From assembly GCA_004297985.1 (NCBI GenBank), contig SCRA01000086.1, positions 1 to 64,000 on the forward strand: a stretch of DNA of 64,000 bases, written 5' to 3'. The position numbers were made by a program, and so were the translations under genes. Source of the DNA: a bacterium. GTDB lineage: Bacteria > Vulcanimicrobiota > Vulcanimicrobiia > Vulcanimicrobiales > SCRA01. Shown piece after piece: positions 29,063 through 40,300 of the stretch (position 1 is the stretch's first letter; each line of letters begins with the position of its first letter). The notes beneath the pieces are model-generated. The model was not told the origin of the DNA and searched no databases. It saw only the letters and a program-made list of their open reading frames with translations.

Positions 29063-29255
29063 TTGCCGAAGAGGTTGCACTCCGGCTGCTGAAACAGGCG
29101 TAATCGTTTGGCGGAGCGGTTTGGCGGCCGCTTGAGGGGCAGGGGCTCACTCGTTCTGAGAGAAGGGGTTGGCGCCGGTTTTGGACAGGTGAGTCTCGTC
29201 ACAGGCTCATGCGGCCGTGAATCGGTATGTGCGCTACATACATAAGGATGGGAAC

Positions 29256-32200
29256 ATGCCGAAAGTTGCGTTTTGGCGTCCGTTCGTCGCGCTGCTGACG
29301 CTCGTGGCAATGCTGGTCCAGGGAACATGGGCACTGGCCGGCACCACGGGTTCGCTCACCGGGTCGGTCGTCCTCACGGACACCAACGCTCCGGTCGTCG
29401 GTGCGAAGGTCACGATTGCTTCACCCTCGCAGGTAGAGTCAACGACCACGGATGCCAAGGGAAGTTTCGCCTTCCTCTCTCTCGCACCGGACGCGTATAA
29501 CGTCACGGTCGAAAAGGAAGGCTATCAGACGGTCTCCCAAACGGGGATTACCGTCTTCGCCGATCAGTCGCAGACGCTGACGATCAGCGTGCTTAAGATC
29601 ATCGGCAAGGTCACGACCCGCGCGGCGAGCGCACTGGTCAAGCCCGGCACCACCGCCGACATCTACTCGGTGGGCGCCGCGCAGCAGCAGGCCGTTCAGA
29701 GCTTGGGCGGCGGCGGCGGCCTCAACAACGCCTACTCGGGCATCGCCTCGGTGCCGGGCGTATATGTCCCGCAGGGGCAGAGCGGTTGGGCGCAGTCGGT
29801 CTACGTCCGCGGCGCCGATTACACCCAGTTGGGCTACGAGTACGACGGCGTGCCGGTGCAGCGCGCCTTCGACGCCTACCCGGCCGCCACGCTCTCCGCG
29901 CTGGGGCAGCAGGAGCTGCAGGTCTACACCGGCGCTCAGCCGATCGACGCGCAGAGCACGGGCCTAGGCGGATTCATCAACCAGGTGATCAAGACCGGCA
30001 CCTATCCGGGCTTCGCCAACCTCTCGCTCGGGATCGGCGGACCGGCCTTCTACCACCAAGGTCAGTTCGAGATCGGCGGCGCGAACCCCAGCCGCATGTT
30101 CTCGTACTACATCGCCACGGCGGGCTACAATCAGGAGATCCGCTTCGGCTCGCAGTTCAACGGCAACGACTTGACCTCGCGCTTCGCGCTGGGCACGCCG
30201 TACAACTTCGTCGTCAACGGCTGCGGTGCGCCGAACGCCTCCGTTGGCTGTTACACGAACGCCGCGGGCATCGCGGGCTTCACGCCGATCGGCCCGAACG
30301 GCTATGCCGTCGGTCCGTTCCAGTACGGCTTCGCCTCCAACCTCGCCGATCGCGAGAGCGTGGTGAACCTGCACTTCGGCATCCCGCACCGTAAGGACGC
30401 GGGGCGTGACGATGTGCAGCTCCTGTACGACACCTCCACGCTGTACACGTACTTCAGCACGGCGTTGAACGACTTCGGCCCGTCTGCCAACGACGTGGCC
30501 AACGGCACCATCACGCAGGGCGGCACGGTCAACCCGGCGTGCAATAAGACGCAGTCGAATCAGCCCTGCGCGCTCTTCGGCGGCGATGCGCCGGTCTACA
30601 TCGACACGCAGACCTACACGGGAGCCGTTGGCGTGCCGCTGACGGCAAACGCCGTGAACAACGTTAGCGACTACTACTTCCCCAGCTCGCCGACCAGCCG
30701 CGCGCCGTTCGCCAACATACCGCCGTCACAACGTGATGCGACGGTCAACGATGCGACGATCGTCAAGCTGCAATATCAGAAAAACATCGGGACGAATGCG
30801 TATTTCCGCGTCTACGGCTATACGTTCTACTCCGATTGGCTCAATAATGGCGCCGACAGCTTGACGGGCAACATCTGGGGCCCGATTCCCACCGACTACG
30901 AACTCAACACGCACACGCGCGGCGTGGCCGGCACATTCGCCGATCAACTCAACTCCCAGCATCTGCTCAACGTGACGGCCTCCTTCACGGACGCCGTGAC
31001 GACCCGTTGGAACAATGGCTTCTACAGTGGTTCCCCGCCATTCGGATCCGGCAAGGTGGCCTGGCTCGTGGACTCGACCAACCCGACCAATGGGTTGTGC
31101 TACGGTTCGGCGGGCGGCTCCGCGGCGACATCCGTCTACTGCGGCTCGAAGAGCGCGGCGTCTTACGCACTGCCCGGGTTCGGCGGTGGTCCGCTCGCGC
31201 CGGTCGGCAGCTCGCCGACGGTGCAGGCCGCAAGCGGTCTGACCTGCGGCAGCGGGCCGTGCGAGTACGTCGTGGCGGAGAATGGGACGAGCGGCAGCTT
31301 CAATACCGTGGTGCCGAAGTTCTCATCGTTCTCCCTCTCGGACAACTGGAAGCCGAGCAACAATCTCCTGGTCAACCTCGGCTTGCGCTACGACAGCTTC
31401 ACCTACGACCTCACGAATACCACGGGAAGCCCCGCGCGCACGCTGTGGCAGAACTCGTATAACGCCTTCCACTGCTTCAGCCCCGCCACGGGCCTCACGC
31501 CGACGACAACCGCGAATAGCTGCCCCTCGGGTGAGTCCCAGGTAGCATTCTCCGACGCCTCGCCCTCGTCGGTTACGTTCACGGACTGGGAGCCTCGCAT
31601 CGGGTTCACCTACACGCACAACCCGTTGAACGTCTTCCGTTTCTCGTACGGCAAATACGATCAGCCGGCAAGCTCGGCGTACGAACAGTACAACGTGGCC
31701 CAGCAGAACCTGGTCGGGTACGACGTGCCGAAGTTCTATGCGTTCGGGTTCACGAACCCGTCGCACGGCATTCCGCCGGCGGTCTCCTACAACACCGACT
31801 TCTCCTGGGAGCACCAGGTGCGTGGGTCGGATATGTCCTGGAAGCTTACGCCGTTCTACCGCACCACGAAAAACCAGCTCGCGACCGTGCTGCTGGACCC
31901 CAAGACGAACTTCGTCTCGGCGATCAATGTGGGTAAGGAGACGGCGGAGGGCGTCGAGCTCCTGCTCCAAAAAGGCAACTTCAACGACAACGGTCTCGCC
32001 GAACAGCTCTCGTTCACGTATACGCATGGAACCGAGCAGTTCCAGCAGCTCCAAAACGGGACGACCGTCGTCGACGGCTTGAACCTCAGCATTCTGGGCT
32101 ACAACCAGTACACCAAGTTCTGCGCCCAGAACTCCACCGATAGCCGGTGCAGCAGCGCGAAGTTGAACTTCGCGCCGGCAACGGCGGCGGCGTGCTTTAC

Positions 32201-32969
32201 GCCGGCGACGTCGAGCGGCCCCGGTGTGGCGGATGCAACCTGTGCGGCGGGAGACGTTCAGAACCCGTACTGGAATGCTCCGGTACAGAGCCTCTTTAGC
32301 GCCGGCGACACCTTCGCGCCGTTCAACCAGTTCCCGTCCTCGGCCGGTCCCACCGGCGTGGCCGGGAGCTACGTGGAACCGTATACGGCTGCCCTCGTGC
32401 TGAACTACAAGCACAACAAGTGGGTCGTGATCCCGACCTTCCAGCTCTCGGCGGGCGGGAAGTACGGCACGCCGCTGGCGGCGCAGGGCGTCGATCCCAC
32501 GACGTGCGCGGGCGTCCTGGCAGCTACCGGGACCGATCCGCGTAACCCCGGCGGCTCCGGGCAGGGCTCGCTCTACGATGCGCAGACCTGCGGCGGGGCG
32601 ATCGGCATCCCCAATCCCTTCACCGGGAAGTTCGATACGCTTGGCGCGTTCACGCAGCCCGCGCAGTTGGTCGGGAATCTCCAGATCAGCTACCAGGCCA
32701 CGCCGCGCGTCCAGTTCGTCCTGACGATGGTCAACATGCTCAATAGCTGCTTCGGCGGCTCGAGCGAGCCGTGGAATACCGGCAAGCCGACCTGCGGGTA
32801 CTTCTTCTCGCCGCTGCCGTACGTGGGGAACTTCTACAACCCCGGCAACGCGATCCAGAACGGGGCGCAGTACCCCTACGGACCGGCCTTCGGAAGCGTG
32901 TTCCAGCAGGCGTACCAGTCGCAGTCCAACCCATTCGAGGCCTTCCTCGCGGTTCACGTCAAGCTCTAG
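29256..32969 (+). CDS. TonB-dependent receptor-like protein, tandem paralogue 1
   Basis: Signal plus CarboxypepD_reg domain (GSLTGSVVLTDTNAPVVGAKVTIASPSQVESTTTDAKGSFAF), plug-like and barrel-like regions; SD-like AAGGATGGGAACATG. Confidence 0.87.
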   Translation: MPKVAFWRPFVALLTLVAMLVQGTWALAGTTGSLTGSVVLTDTNAPVVGAKVTIASPSQVESTTTDAKGSFAFLSLAPDAYNVTVEKEGYQTVSQTGITVFADQSQTLTISVLKIIGKVTTRAASALVKPGTTADIYSVGAAQQQAVQSLGGGGGLNNAYSGIASVPGVYVPQGQSGWAQSVYVRGADYTQLGYEYDGVPVQRAFDAYPAATLSALGQQELQVYTGAQPIDAQSTGLGGFINQVIKTGTYPGFANLSLGIGGPAFYHQGQFEIGGANPSRMFSYYIATAGYNQEIRFGSQFNGNDLTSRFALGTPYNFVVNGCGAPNASVGCYTNAAGIAGFTPIGPNGYAVGPFQYGFASNLADRESVVNLHFGIPHRKDAGRDDVQLLYDTSTLYTYFSTALNDFGPSANDVANGTITQGGTVNPACNKTQSNQPCALFGGDAPVYIDTQTYTGAVGVPLTANAVNNVSDYYFPSSPTSRAPFANIPPSQRDATVNDATIVKLQYQKNIGTNAYFRVYGYTFYSDWLNNGADSLTGNIWGPIPTDYELNTHTRGVAGTFADQLNSQHLLNVTASFTDAVTTRWNNGFYSGSPPFGSGKVAWLVDSTNPTNGLCYGSAGGSAATSVYCGSKSAASYALPGFGGGPLAPVGSSPTVQAASGLTCGSGPCEYVVAENGTSGSFNTVVPKFSSFSLSDNWKPSNNLLVNLGLRYDSFTYDLTNTTGSPARTLWQNSYNAFHCFSPATGLTPTTTANSCPSGESQVAFSDASPSSVTFTDWEPRIGFTYTHNPLNVFRFSYGKYDQPASSAYEQYNVAQQNLVGYDVPKFYAFGFTNPSHGIPPAVSYNTDFSWEHQVRGSDMSWKLTPFYRTTKNQLATVLLDPKTNFVSAINVGKETAEGVELLLQKGNFNDNGLAEQLSFTYTHGTEQFQQLQNGTTVVDGLNLSILGYNQYTKFCAQNSTDSRCSSAKLNFAPATAAACFTPATSSGPGVADATCAAGDVQNPYWNAPVQSLFSAGDTFAPFNQFPSSAGPTGVAGSYVEPYTAALVLNYKHNKWVVIPTFQLSAGGKYGTPLAAQGVDPTTCAGVLAATGTDPRNPGGSGQGSLYDAQTCGGAIGIPNPFTGKFDTLGAFTQPAQLVGNLQISYQATPRVQFVLTMVNMLNSCFGGSSEPWNTGKPTCGYFFSPLPYVGNFYNPGNAIQNGAQYPYGPAFGSVFQQAYQSQSNPFEAFLAVHVKL

Positions 32970-33010
32970 AGGCTCGACGCTTCCGCGAACGGCTCGCGCG
33001 GGTATAAAAG

Positions 33011-33043
33011 GAGGGGTCCGGCGTCAGCCGGGCCCTCTTTTGT
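33011..33043 (+). terminator. Rho-independent terminator after paralogue 1
   Basis: GAGGGGTCCGGC-GTCA-GCCGGGCCCTC followed by TTTTGT. Confidence 0.8.
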
Positions 33044-33204
33044 CATAAGGCCACTCCCAGGCGGCCGGGTGGTGGCCCCATACGGCAGGGAAGCGGTACT
33101 CTGAGGCGAAGGGCGGGGCCAGCCGGACACGGCCAAGCAGGGAACCTCACGTGAGGGGCCCGCTTTGGTCTTGCCGGGTGTGCATAACCGATAAGGATGG
33201 GAAC

Positions 33205-36200
33205 ATGAGGAATTTCAGGTTCCGGCATCCGTTCATTGCGTTGCTCGTCCTCGTGGCGATGCTGTTCCAGGGAACATGGGCACTGGGCGGCACCACGGGC
33301 GGATTGAGCGGCAATGTCGTCTTGGCGGATACCAACGCGCCGGTTGCCGGCGCGAAAGTCTCCGTCTCTTCACCTTCCGAGGTGCAGTCGACGACTACGG
33401 ACGCCCAAGGCCACTTCACCTTCGTCTCTCTCGCGCCTGACGCGTACACCGTGTCGGTAGAGAAGGAAGGCTATCAGTCCGTCTCACAGACCGGAATCGC
33501 CGTCTTCGCGGACAACGTGCAGACGGTGAACATCTCCTTGCTGAAAGTCATCGGCAAGGTGACGACCCGCGCGGTCAGCGCGCTGGTCAAGCCGGGCACG
33601 ACGGCGGACGTCTACTCGATCAACGCCTCGACGGCGGACAAGATGACGGCCCTCGGCGGCGGCGGCGGCTTGAACAACGCCTACTCCGCGATCGCCTCCG
33701 TGCCGGGCGCATACGTCCCGGCGGGAAACCAGGGCTGGTTCCAGACCGTCTTGATCCGCGGCGGCGACTACGACCAGGTCGGCTACGAGTTCGACGGCAT
33801 CCCCGTCAACCGCTCGTTCGACAACTACCCGAGCAGCAACGCATCGGCGCTGGGCCAGCAGGAGCTGCAGGTGTACACCGGCGCCGCTCCGGCAAACGCG
33901 GAGGCACAGGGGCTCTCCGGGTTCATCAACCAGGTCATCAAGACCGGAACCTACCCGGGCTTCGCCTCGCTGGACCTCGGCATCGGCGCGCCGACGTATT
34001 ACCACAAGGCCAACTTCGAGATCGGCGGCGCCAACCGCGCCCGTACGTTCTCGTACTACATCGGCGTCGGCGGATACGATCAGGACTACCGGATGATCGA
34101 TCAGAACAACGGCGCCTCGGTCTCCGGTAACTGGGGTTCTCCGTTCGATCAGCTGCCGTGCCCTAGCGGCGCGACCGCGATCAACTTCTCGGCGTGTTAC
34201 GCCAGCGGCGTTGGGCCGGGCGGCTACGTGATGGGCCCGTTCCAGATGTTCAACCCCTCGCACATCAGCGACCGCGAGAACGTCGTGAACCTGCATTTCG
34301 CCGTTCCCCACCGGAAGGACTCGGGGCGCGACGACATCCAGCTCCTGTACGACACCTCCAACATCAACACGTCGTACTACAGCTCGCTGAACGACTGGAC
34401 GCAAGCACTGTTCAACGGCGATGCCACCGGCTTGAACTCCGGTAACGGTGGGGTCGTCGGCTCGAACTACCCGTTCTATATCGGCGGCTATCAGTACAAC
34501 GGTACGGTCGGGGCCGCGCTGCCGGCGAACTACCAGGGTCTGACCACGAAGTACACCTTCCCCAGCTCGGGCGGGGCGTGGCTTGGTGACCCGGTAGCCG
34601 CTGGTGCGCGCGACGCCAACAACAACTCGGCGACGATCATCAAGCTGCAGTACCAGCACAACATCGGCTCCTCGGCGTACCTGCGCCTCTACGGGTACAC
34701 CTTCTACTCCGACTGGTTCCTCTGGGGGCCGAACACCACGTTCTCGAACTACGTCGGCGTCAATCCCCCCGACTACGAGCTGACCACGCACACGCGCGGC
34801 GCCAGCCTCAGCTACGCCAACCAGATCAATGCGAAGAACCTGCTGGACGTGCAGCTCTCCGCGGTCGGCGCGACGTCGGTCCGTAACAACAACACGGAGA
34901 TGCTGGACTCGATCTCGGGCAGCCGGAAGACCTTCGCGCTGCTCGTGAACCAGAACAGCCCGACTAGCGGCGTCTGCTACGATCTCACGGGGGCCGCGAC
35001 GTCGTGCTACGGCGGCAGCCAGGCGAAGGCCACCTTCTCGAACGCCTTCAAGGGCACGGTCCCGGCGGCGCCGGCGACCTGCGGCACCGGGGCTTGCGAG
35101 TGGTACGTCGTCGAAGGCGGCCCGCACGGCACGTTCAACAACGTCAAGCCGACCTTCTACTCGTTCTCGATCTCCGATCAGTGGAAGCCCACCGATCGCC
35201 TGCTCGTGAACCTGGGCTTGCGCTTGGACGACTACCAGTTCCAAGGTGGTCCCACGACGGGTCCCGCGCGTGACTTCTGGTTCAACGCGTGGAATGCGTC
35301 GCAGTGCGTCTCCAACGCTCTGGGCAGCCGACCGGTCGACAAGACCGGCATGGGTCTGACCATCGCTCAGCCCTGCTCGGCGGCGAATGCCGGGAGCACC
35401 ACCTACTCGCCGGCGACGTTGACCAACGCCTCCGGGGGAACCCAAACGTTCAACGTCTGGCAGCCGCGCGTCGGCCTCACCTACACGGTGAATCCGTACA
35501 ACGTGCTGCGCGCCAGCTACGGCAAGTACTCGCAGGCGCCGAACTCGGCCTTCGAGCAGTACAACACCGACGAGCAGAACCTGCCGGGCTTCCTGGGGCC
35601 GCGCATGTACCAGTTCGGCCGCACGCAGCCCAGCTACGCGATCCGGCCCGAAGTCTCCAACAACGCGGACGTTTCGTGGGAGCATCAGGCCAAGGGCAGC
35701 GACCTCTCCTGGAAGGTCACGCCGTTCTACCGTAAGACGAGCGATCAGATCCAGCAGTTCTACCTGGATCAGAAGACCAACTTCGTCTCCGGCTTGAACG
35801 TCGGCAACCAGACCAGCGAGGGCGTGGAACTCCAGCTCAACAAGGGCGACTTCAACCGTAACGGGTTCGCCTACCAGTTGTCGTACACGTTCACCCACAG
35901 CACGGTCAAGTTCAACGCGCTCTCGAACGGCTCGACGATCGTCGCGCCGATCAACACCGCGATCCAGCAGTACAATGCCTTCACCTCGTACTGCTCCACT
36001 CATGCTACCGACGCCCGTTGCGGCAGCGGTCAGCAGCTACTCGATCCCAACACGAGCGCGGCGATCGTCGCTGCTCCGTGCTACACCGCCGCCGGTGTTC
36101 CGGTACCGGTGGCCGCCAACTGCACGGCGGGGACGACGGTGCAGAATCCCTACTGGAACGCTCCGGTGCAGGGTCTGTTGGATCCGAGCGCGAGCTATGC

Positions 36201-36867
36201 TCCGTTCGACCTCTTCCCAGCAGGTATCGGCAGCGCTTATCAGTCGTTCGCGGCGCCGCACGTGGCGACCCTGGTCGTGAACTACAAGCACGACCGCTGG
36301 TCGTTCACGCCGTCGCTGCAGTTCCAGGCCGGTACGAAGTACGGCGCTCCGGAGAACACGGCGGGCGTCGACCCGCTGGCCGGCTGCCCTGCCCTCGCCG
36401 GCGCGACCGGCACGGACCCACGTAACCCGTACAGCTCGGGCTCCGGCTCGCTGTACGATGCCACGGGCTGCGCCGGAACGTTGCCGATCCCCGATCAGTA
36501 CACCGGGGCCTTCGACAACCTGGGCGCCTTCACGGCTCCCTCGCAGCTCCTCGGCAACCTGCAGATCTCGTACGAGGCTTCGCCCCGCGTCACGTTCCAA
36601 CTGACGCTGGCGAACATCGTCAGCACCTGCTTCGGCGGTTCCGCCGAAGCCTGGACGCAGGGCGCGGGCAAGAACGTCTGCACCTACGGCGTCCTGGGTC
36701 AGGGCGCGATCTCGCCCGTCGGGAACGTCTACAACCCCGGCGCGCAGATCCAGCCCTACGTGCAGTACCCCTACCTCCGCCAGTTCGGCACCTTCAACGC
36801 CGGATCGGGCGGAGCAAGCCCAGTTCAGCCGTTCAACGCCTTCCTCGACGTCAAGGTCAAGCTCTAG
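33205..36867 (+). CDS. TonB-dependent receptor-like protein, tandem paralogue 2
   Basis: Same architecture; NAPVAGAKVSVSSPSEVQSTTTDAQGHFTFVSLAPDAYTVSVEKEGYQSVSQTGIAVFADN; SD-like AAGGATGGGAACATG. Confidence 0.87.
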   Translation: MRNFRFRHPFIALLVLVAMLFQGTWALGGTTGGLSGNVVLADTNAPVAGAKVSVSSPSEVQSTTTDAQGHFTFVSLAPDAYTVSVEKEGYQSVSQTGIAVFADNVQTVNISLLKVIGKVTTRAVSALVKPGTTADVYSINASTADKMTALGGGGGLNNAYSAIASVPGAYVPAGNQGWFQTVLIRGGDYDQVGYEFDGIPVNRSFDNYPSSNASALGQQELQVYTGAAPANAEAQGLSGFINQVIKTGTYPGFASLDLGIGAPTYYHKANFEIGGANRARTFSYYIGVGGYDQDYRMIDQNNGASVSGNWGSPFDQLPCPSGATAINFSACYASGVGPGGYVMGPFQMFNPSHISDRENVVNLHFAVPHRKDSGRDDIQLLYDTSNINTSYYSSLNDWTQALFNGDATGLNSGNGGVVGSNYPFYIGGYQYNGTVGAALPANYQGLTTKYTFPSSGGAWLGDPVAAGARDANNNSATIIKLQYQHNIGSSAYLRLYGYTFYSDWFLWGPNTTFSNYVGVNPPDYELTTHTRGASLSYANQINAKNLLDVQLSAVGATSVRNNNTEMLDSISGSRKTFALLVNQNSPTSGVCYDLTGAATSCYGGSQAKATFSNAFKGTVPAAPATCGTGACEWYVVEGGPHGTFNNVKPTFYSFSISDQWKPTDRLLVNLGLRLDDYQFQGGPTTGPARDFWFNAWNASQCVSNALGSRPVDKTGMGLTIAQPCSAANAGSTTYSPATLTNASGGTQTFNVWQPRVGLTYTVNPYNVLRASYGKYSQAPNSAFEQYNTDEQNLPGFLGPRMYQFGRTQPSYAIRPEVSNNADVSWEHQAKGSDLSWKVTPFYRKTSDQIQQFYLDQKTNFVSGLNVGNQTSEGVELQLNKGDFNRNGFAYQLSYTFTHSTVKFNALSNGSTIVAPINTAIQQYNAFTSYCSTHATDARCGSGQQLLDPNTSAAIVAAPCYTAAGVPVPVAANCTAGTTVQNPYWNAPVQGLLDPSASYAPFDLFPAGIGSAYQSFAAPHVATLVVNYKHDRWSFTPSLQFQAGTKYGAPENTAGVDPLAGCPALAGATGTDPRNPYSSGSGSLYDATGCAGTLPIPDQYTGAFDNLGAFTAPSQLLGNLQISYEASPRVTFQLTLANIVSTCFGGSAEAWTQGAGKNVCTYGVLGQGAISPVGNVYNPGAQIQPYVQYPYLRQFGTFNAGSGGASPVQPFNAFLDVKVKL

Positions 36868-36900
36868 ACGTCACGTTAGGTCCGAGAACGGATAGCTCTT

Positions 36901-36938
36901 GGGGGCCTCCGGCAGTAGCCGGAGGCCCCCTCGGTTTT
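36901..36938 (+). terminator. Rho-independent terminator after paralogue 2
   Basis: GGGGGCCTCCGGC-AGTA-GCCGGAGGCCCCC, then TCGGTTTT. Confidence 0.85.
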
Positions 36939-36945
36939 CTATGGA

Positions 36946-37167
36946 ATGCCCAGGCTCGTGAAATACGGATATCGATGCGAGGATTGCCAGCGCGCCGTCT
37001 GGCCGGCAACCACGCGCACGGAGCTGCAGTGGCTGCGCGACCGCCAGCACATCGCGCGCGAGGTGGAGCGTCATTCCAGCGCCGGCCTCGACACGTGGAT
37101 GCGTGAGGGACTCGAGTTCTTCGATCACCATGCCGGTCACGACGTCAGCATAGCCAGGCACCCGTAG
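36946..37167 (+). CDS. Small hypothetical protein with one CxxC and a His-rich C-terminus
   Basis: 73 aa: MPRLVKYGYRCEDCQRAVWPATTRTELQWLRDRQHIAREVERHSSAGLDTWMREGLEFFDHHAGHDVSIARHP; GC-rich third positions. Confidence 0.45.
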   Translation: MPRLVKYGYRCEDCQRAVWPATTRTELQWLRDRQHIAREVERHSSAGLDTWMREGLEFFDHHAGHDVSIARHP

Positions 37168-37365
37168 GGTCCTCGGGTAGATCTGGCGAGGCCCCGCTTT
37201 GTGCTTCGGCGAGCGCTCTTTCGAAAGGCGAAAAATAGACGAACCCGAACGGGCCTCTAGCCGGCACGGATGGGAGCTCGGTCTCGAGTAGCGTCGGAGT
37301 GTGTCGGGCTGGTCGGGCCCTCGTACCTTGTCGGCGTAGGACAACTGCTTACAAGGAGTCGGAAC

Positions 37366-40300
37366 ATGAAGAGATTCCCGTTTCGGCATCCGCTGTTCGC
37401 GCTGGTTGCCCTCGTGGCGATGCTGGCACAGGGAACATGGGCACTGGCCGGCACCACGGGGGTACTGAGCGGAACGGTCGTTGCGGTTGATAGCAACGCG
37501 CCATTGGCCGGCGTGACCATAACGGCCGCGTCACCATCTCAGGTGGCGTCGACGGCGACGGATGCTCAGGGCCACTTCGTCTTCGTCTCCCTCGCACCGG
37601 ACGCGTATACGGTGTCGGCGGAGAAAGAAGGCTACGAGTCCATCTCCCGGAGCGGTATCGCGGTGTTCGCCGATAACACGCATACGCTCTCTCTCTCGCT
37701 CCTCAAGATCATCGGCAAAGTCACCACACGTGCGACCGGCGCGCTCGTGAAGCCGGGTACGACGGCCGACGTCTACTCGGTGGATGCGACCACCCAGCAG
37801 GCCGTCAAAGGCCTGGGCGGCGGCGGCTCGATCGATCAAGCGTATTCGGCTATCGCCTCCGTTCCAGGCGTCTACGCCCCAGCGGGAGCGAACGGCTGGA
37901 ACCAGACGGTCAACATTCGCGGCGGTGACTATAGTCAGGTCGGCTACGAGTTCGACGGCGTCCCCGTGAACCGCAGCTTCGACAACTATCCGGCCGTCAC
38001 GGCCTCGGCGCTGGGCCAGCAGGAGCTCCAGGTCTACACCGGAGCCGCTCCGGCCAACGCGGAGTCGAATGGACTCGCCGGGTTCATCAACCAGGTGATC
38101 AAGACGGGCACCTATCCCGGTTTCGCCAGCGCGGACATCGGGGTCGGCGCGCCGACGTACTATCACAAGCTGAACTTCGAGATCGGCGGCGCCACGCCCA
38201 GCCGCCTCTTCTCGTACTACATCGGTGTCGGCGGCGTGGACCAAGACTTCCGGGTCTACGATCAGAACAACGGCGCCGCGCTCTCGTCGCGGTACGGAAC
38301 GCCGTTCGACGTCTTCGCGTGCCCAGGAACACCCGGTACGGCAGTCGGCGCCGGTAACACGCTGAATGCCAACTTCGCCGGGTGCTATGCGGCGAGCGGG
38401 GCCTCCCCCTCACTGGCATTCGTGAACGTCGGTCCAGGCGGTTACCAGCTTGGGCCGTTCAACGCGGGGACGTTCGTGGCGCACATTACCGACCGGGAGA
38501 ACGTCTTCAACTTCCACGTCGGCCTCCCGCACCGCAAAGACGCGGGGCGCGACGACGTCCAAGTCCTCTATGACGTCGCAAGCCTGTGGACGTGGTTCTA
38601 CAACTCACCCACCGACTGGTCGCAGACGCAACTGCTCGCGGCCAATCCCGGCGGGGTGCTGCGCGGCGGCGCGCCCGTGGCGTTTCCCGGCCCCAGCCTG
38701 CAGTACAACGGCCGGGCCGGCACGTTGTTGCCGAGCAACTTCCCTTCCCTGATGACGACGTATGTCTATCCCACGGCCGACACCAATACCGGCGGGCTCG
38801 TCCCGCTGACGCGCCGTGACGCCTCGGAGAACGATCAGGCGATCTTCAAGCTGCAGTATCAGCACAATATCGGAACGAATGCGTACGTGCGCGTCTACGG
38901 GTACACGTTCTACTCGGATTGGCTGCTGAACGGTCCCAACAGCAACGGCGGCTTCGGCATCGGCGAGCCGCTGGACTACGAGCTGTTCACCCATACGCGC
39001 GGCGTCAGCGGATCCTTCGCGGACCAGATCAACGCGAAGCATCTGCTGGAGGTGGATGCCTCGGCCGTGCATTCCACGATCGTGCGCTTCAACAACAGCC
39101 AAGCCAACGTGAGCCCCTCGGCGCCGTTCGCCTATCTCGTGGACTCGACCAGCCCGGCAAGCGGCATCTGCTACTCGCTGAACGGCGCGGGGCCGGCATT
39201 CCCCACGAGCTGCTACAACACGAGCTCAAAGCACACCAATCCCGTGACAACGGTGAAGTTCAACTCGCCTGGGACAGCGGCTGCACTACCCGGAGGCGCA
39301 ACGTGCGGCGGAAATCCCTGCGCGTTCTACGTCGCCACGACGGGACAAAGCGGAACGCTGAACCAGGTCCGGCCGACGTTCTACGCCTTCTCCGTGCAGG
39401 ATCAGTGGAAGCCGGCTGACCGGCTCCTCTTCAACCTCGGACTGCGCTGGCAGAACTACCAGTTCGCCGGCGCCGACACCAACACCGGTGCCCGCCCCTT
39501 CTGGTTCAACGCGTGGAATGCCAGCGAGTGCATCTCCACCACGCCGGGCAGCGCGCCGCTCCTCAACCCCGCAATCTCGAAGGGAGCCGCTCCAGGGGCC
39601 CCGTGTCCCAGCGGTACCGTGCCGGCGACGCTGACGAACAGCGCGACGAACTACTCGTTCAGCTCGCTCGAGCCGCGCTTGGGCCTCACGTATTCGGTGA
39701 ACCCGCTGAACGTGGTCCGCTTCTCGTACGGCAAGTACTCGCAGCCGGCGAACTCCGCGGCCGAACAATACAACGTAGCCCAACAGAATCTGCCAGGGTT
39801 CCTCGGTCCCACGTTCATGCCGTTCGGCTTCAACCAGCCGGGGCACGACATCCCACCGGAGTATTCGTACAATGCCGACCTCTCGTGGGAGCACCAGCTC
39901 AAGGGAACGGATTGGTCCTGGAAGCTCACGCCGTTCTGGCGGTACACCACCGGCGAGCAGACCACGTTCTGGATCAACCCGAAGATTTTCTTCGTCTCGT
40001 CGATCCCGGTCGGGAACTTGAAGTCGCGGGGCGTCGAGCTAGCCGTGCAGAAGGGTGACTTCAGCCGCGACGGCTGGTCCGGATCGCTCGCGTTCACGTA
40101 CACCTACACGACGATCAACTACACGAACCTGCGCAACGGCGGGACGCCGCTCAGCCCCATCAACACCGATATCAAGACCTACAACGCGTACACGTCGTTC
40201 TGCGCTACGCACGCGATGGATCCGCGTTGTGGGACCCCGACGAACGGTGTGGCGGCGGCGGCATGCTTCACATCAGCCGGAGCCGCCGACGCTGCGTGCG

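Noticed and set aside
31323-32957. 544-aa antisense ORF opposite receptor paralogue 1
   Set aside because: Same high-GC shadow effect; composition is not protein-like.
33043-33204. GC-rich leader of receptor paralogue 2 considered as a riboswitch
   Set aside because: Some hairpins (e.g. CCTCACGTGAGG) but no closing stem or known riboswitch core seen; the three receptor leaders do not share an obvious common fold.
33484-36003. 839-aa antisense ORF opposite receptor paralogue 2
   Set aside because: Shadow ORF expected in high-GC coding sequence; Arg/Val/Asp-rich low-complexity translation with no recognisable domain, while the + strand has a clear receptor family match.
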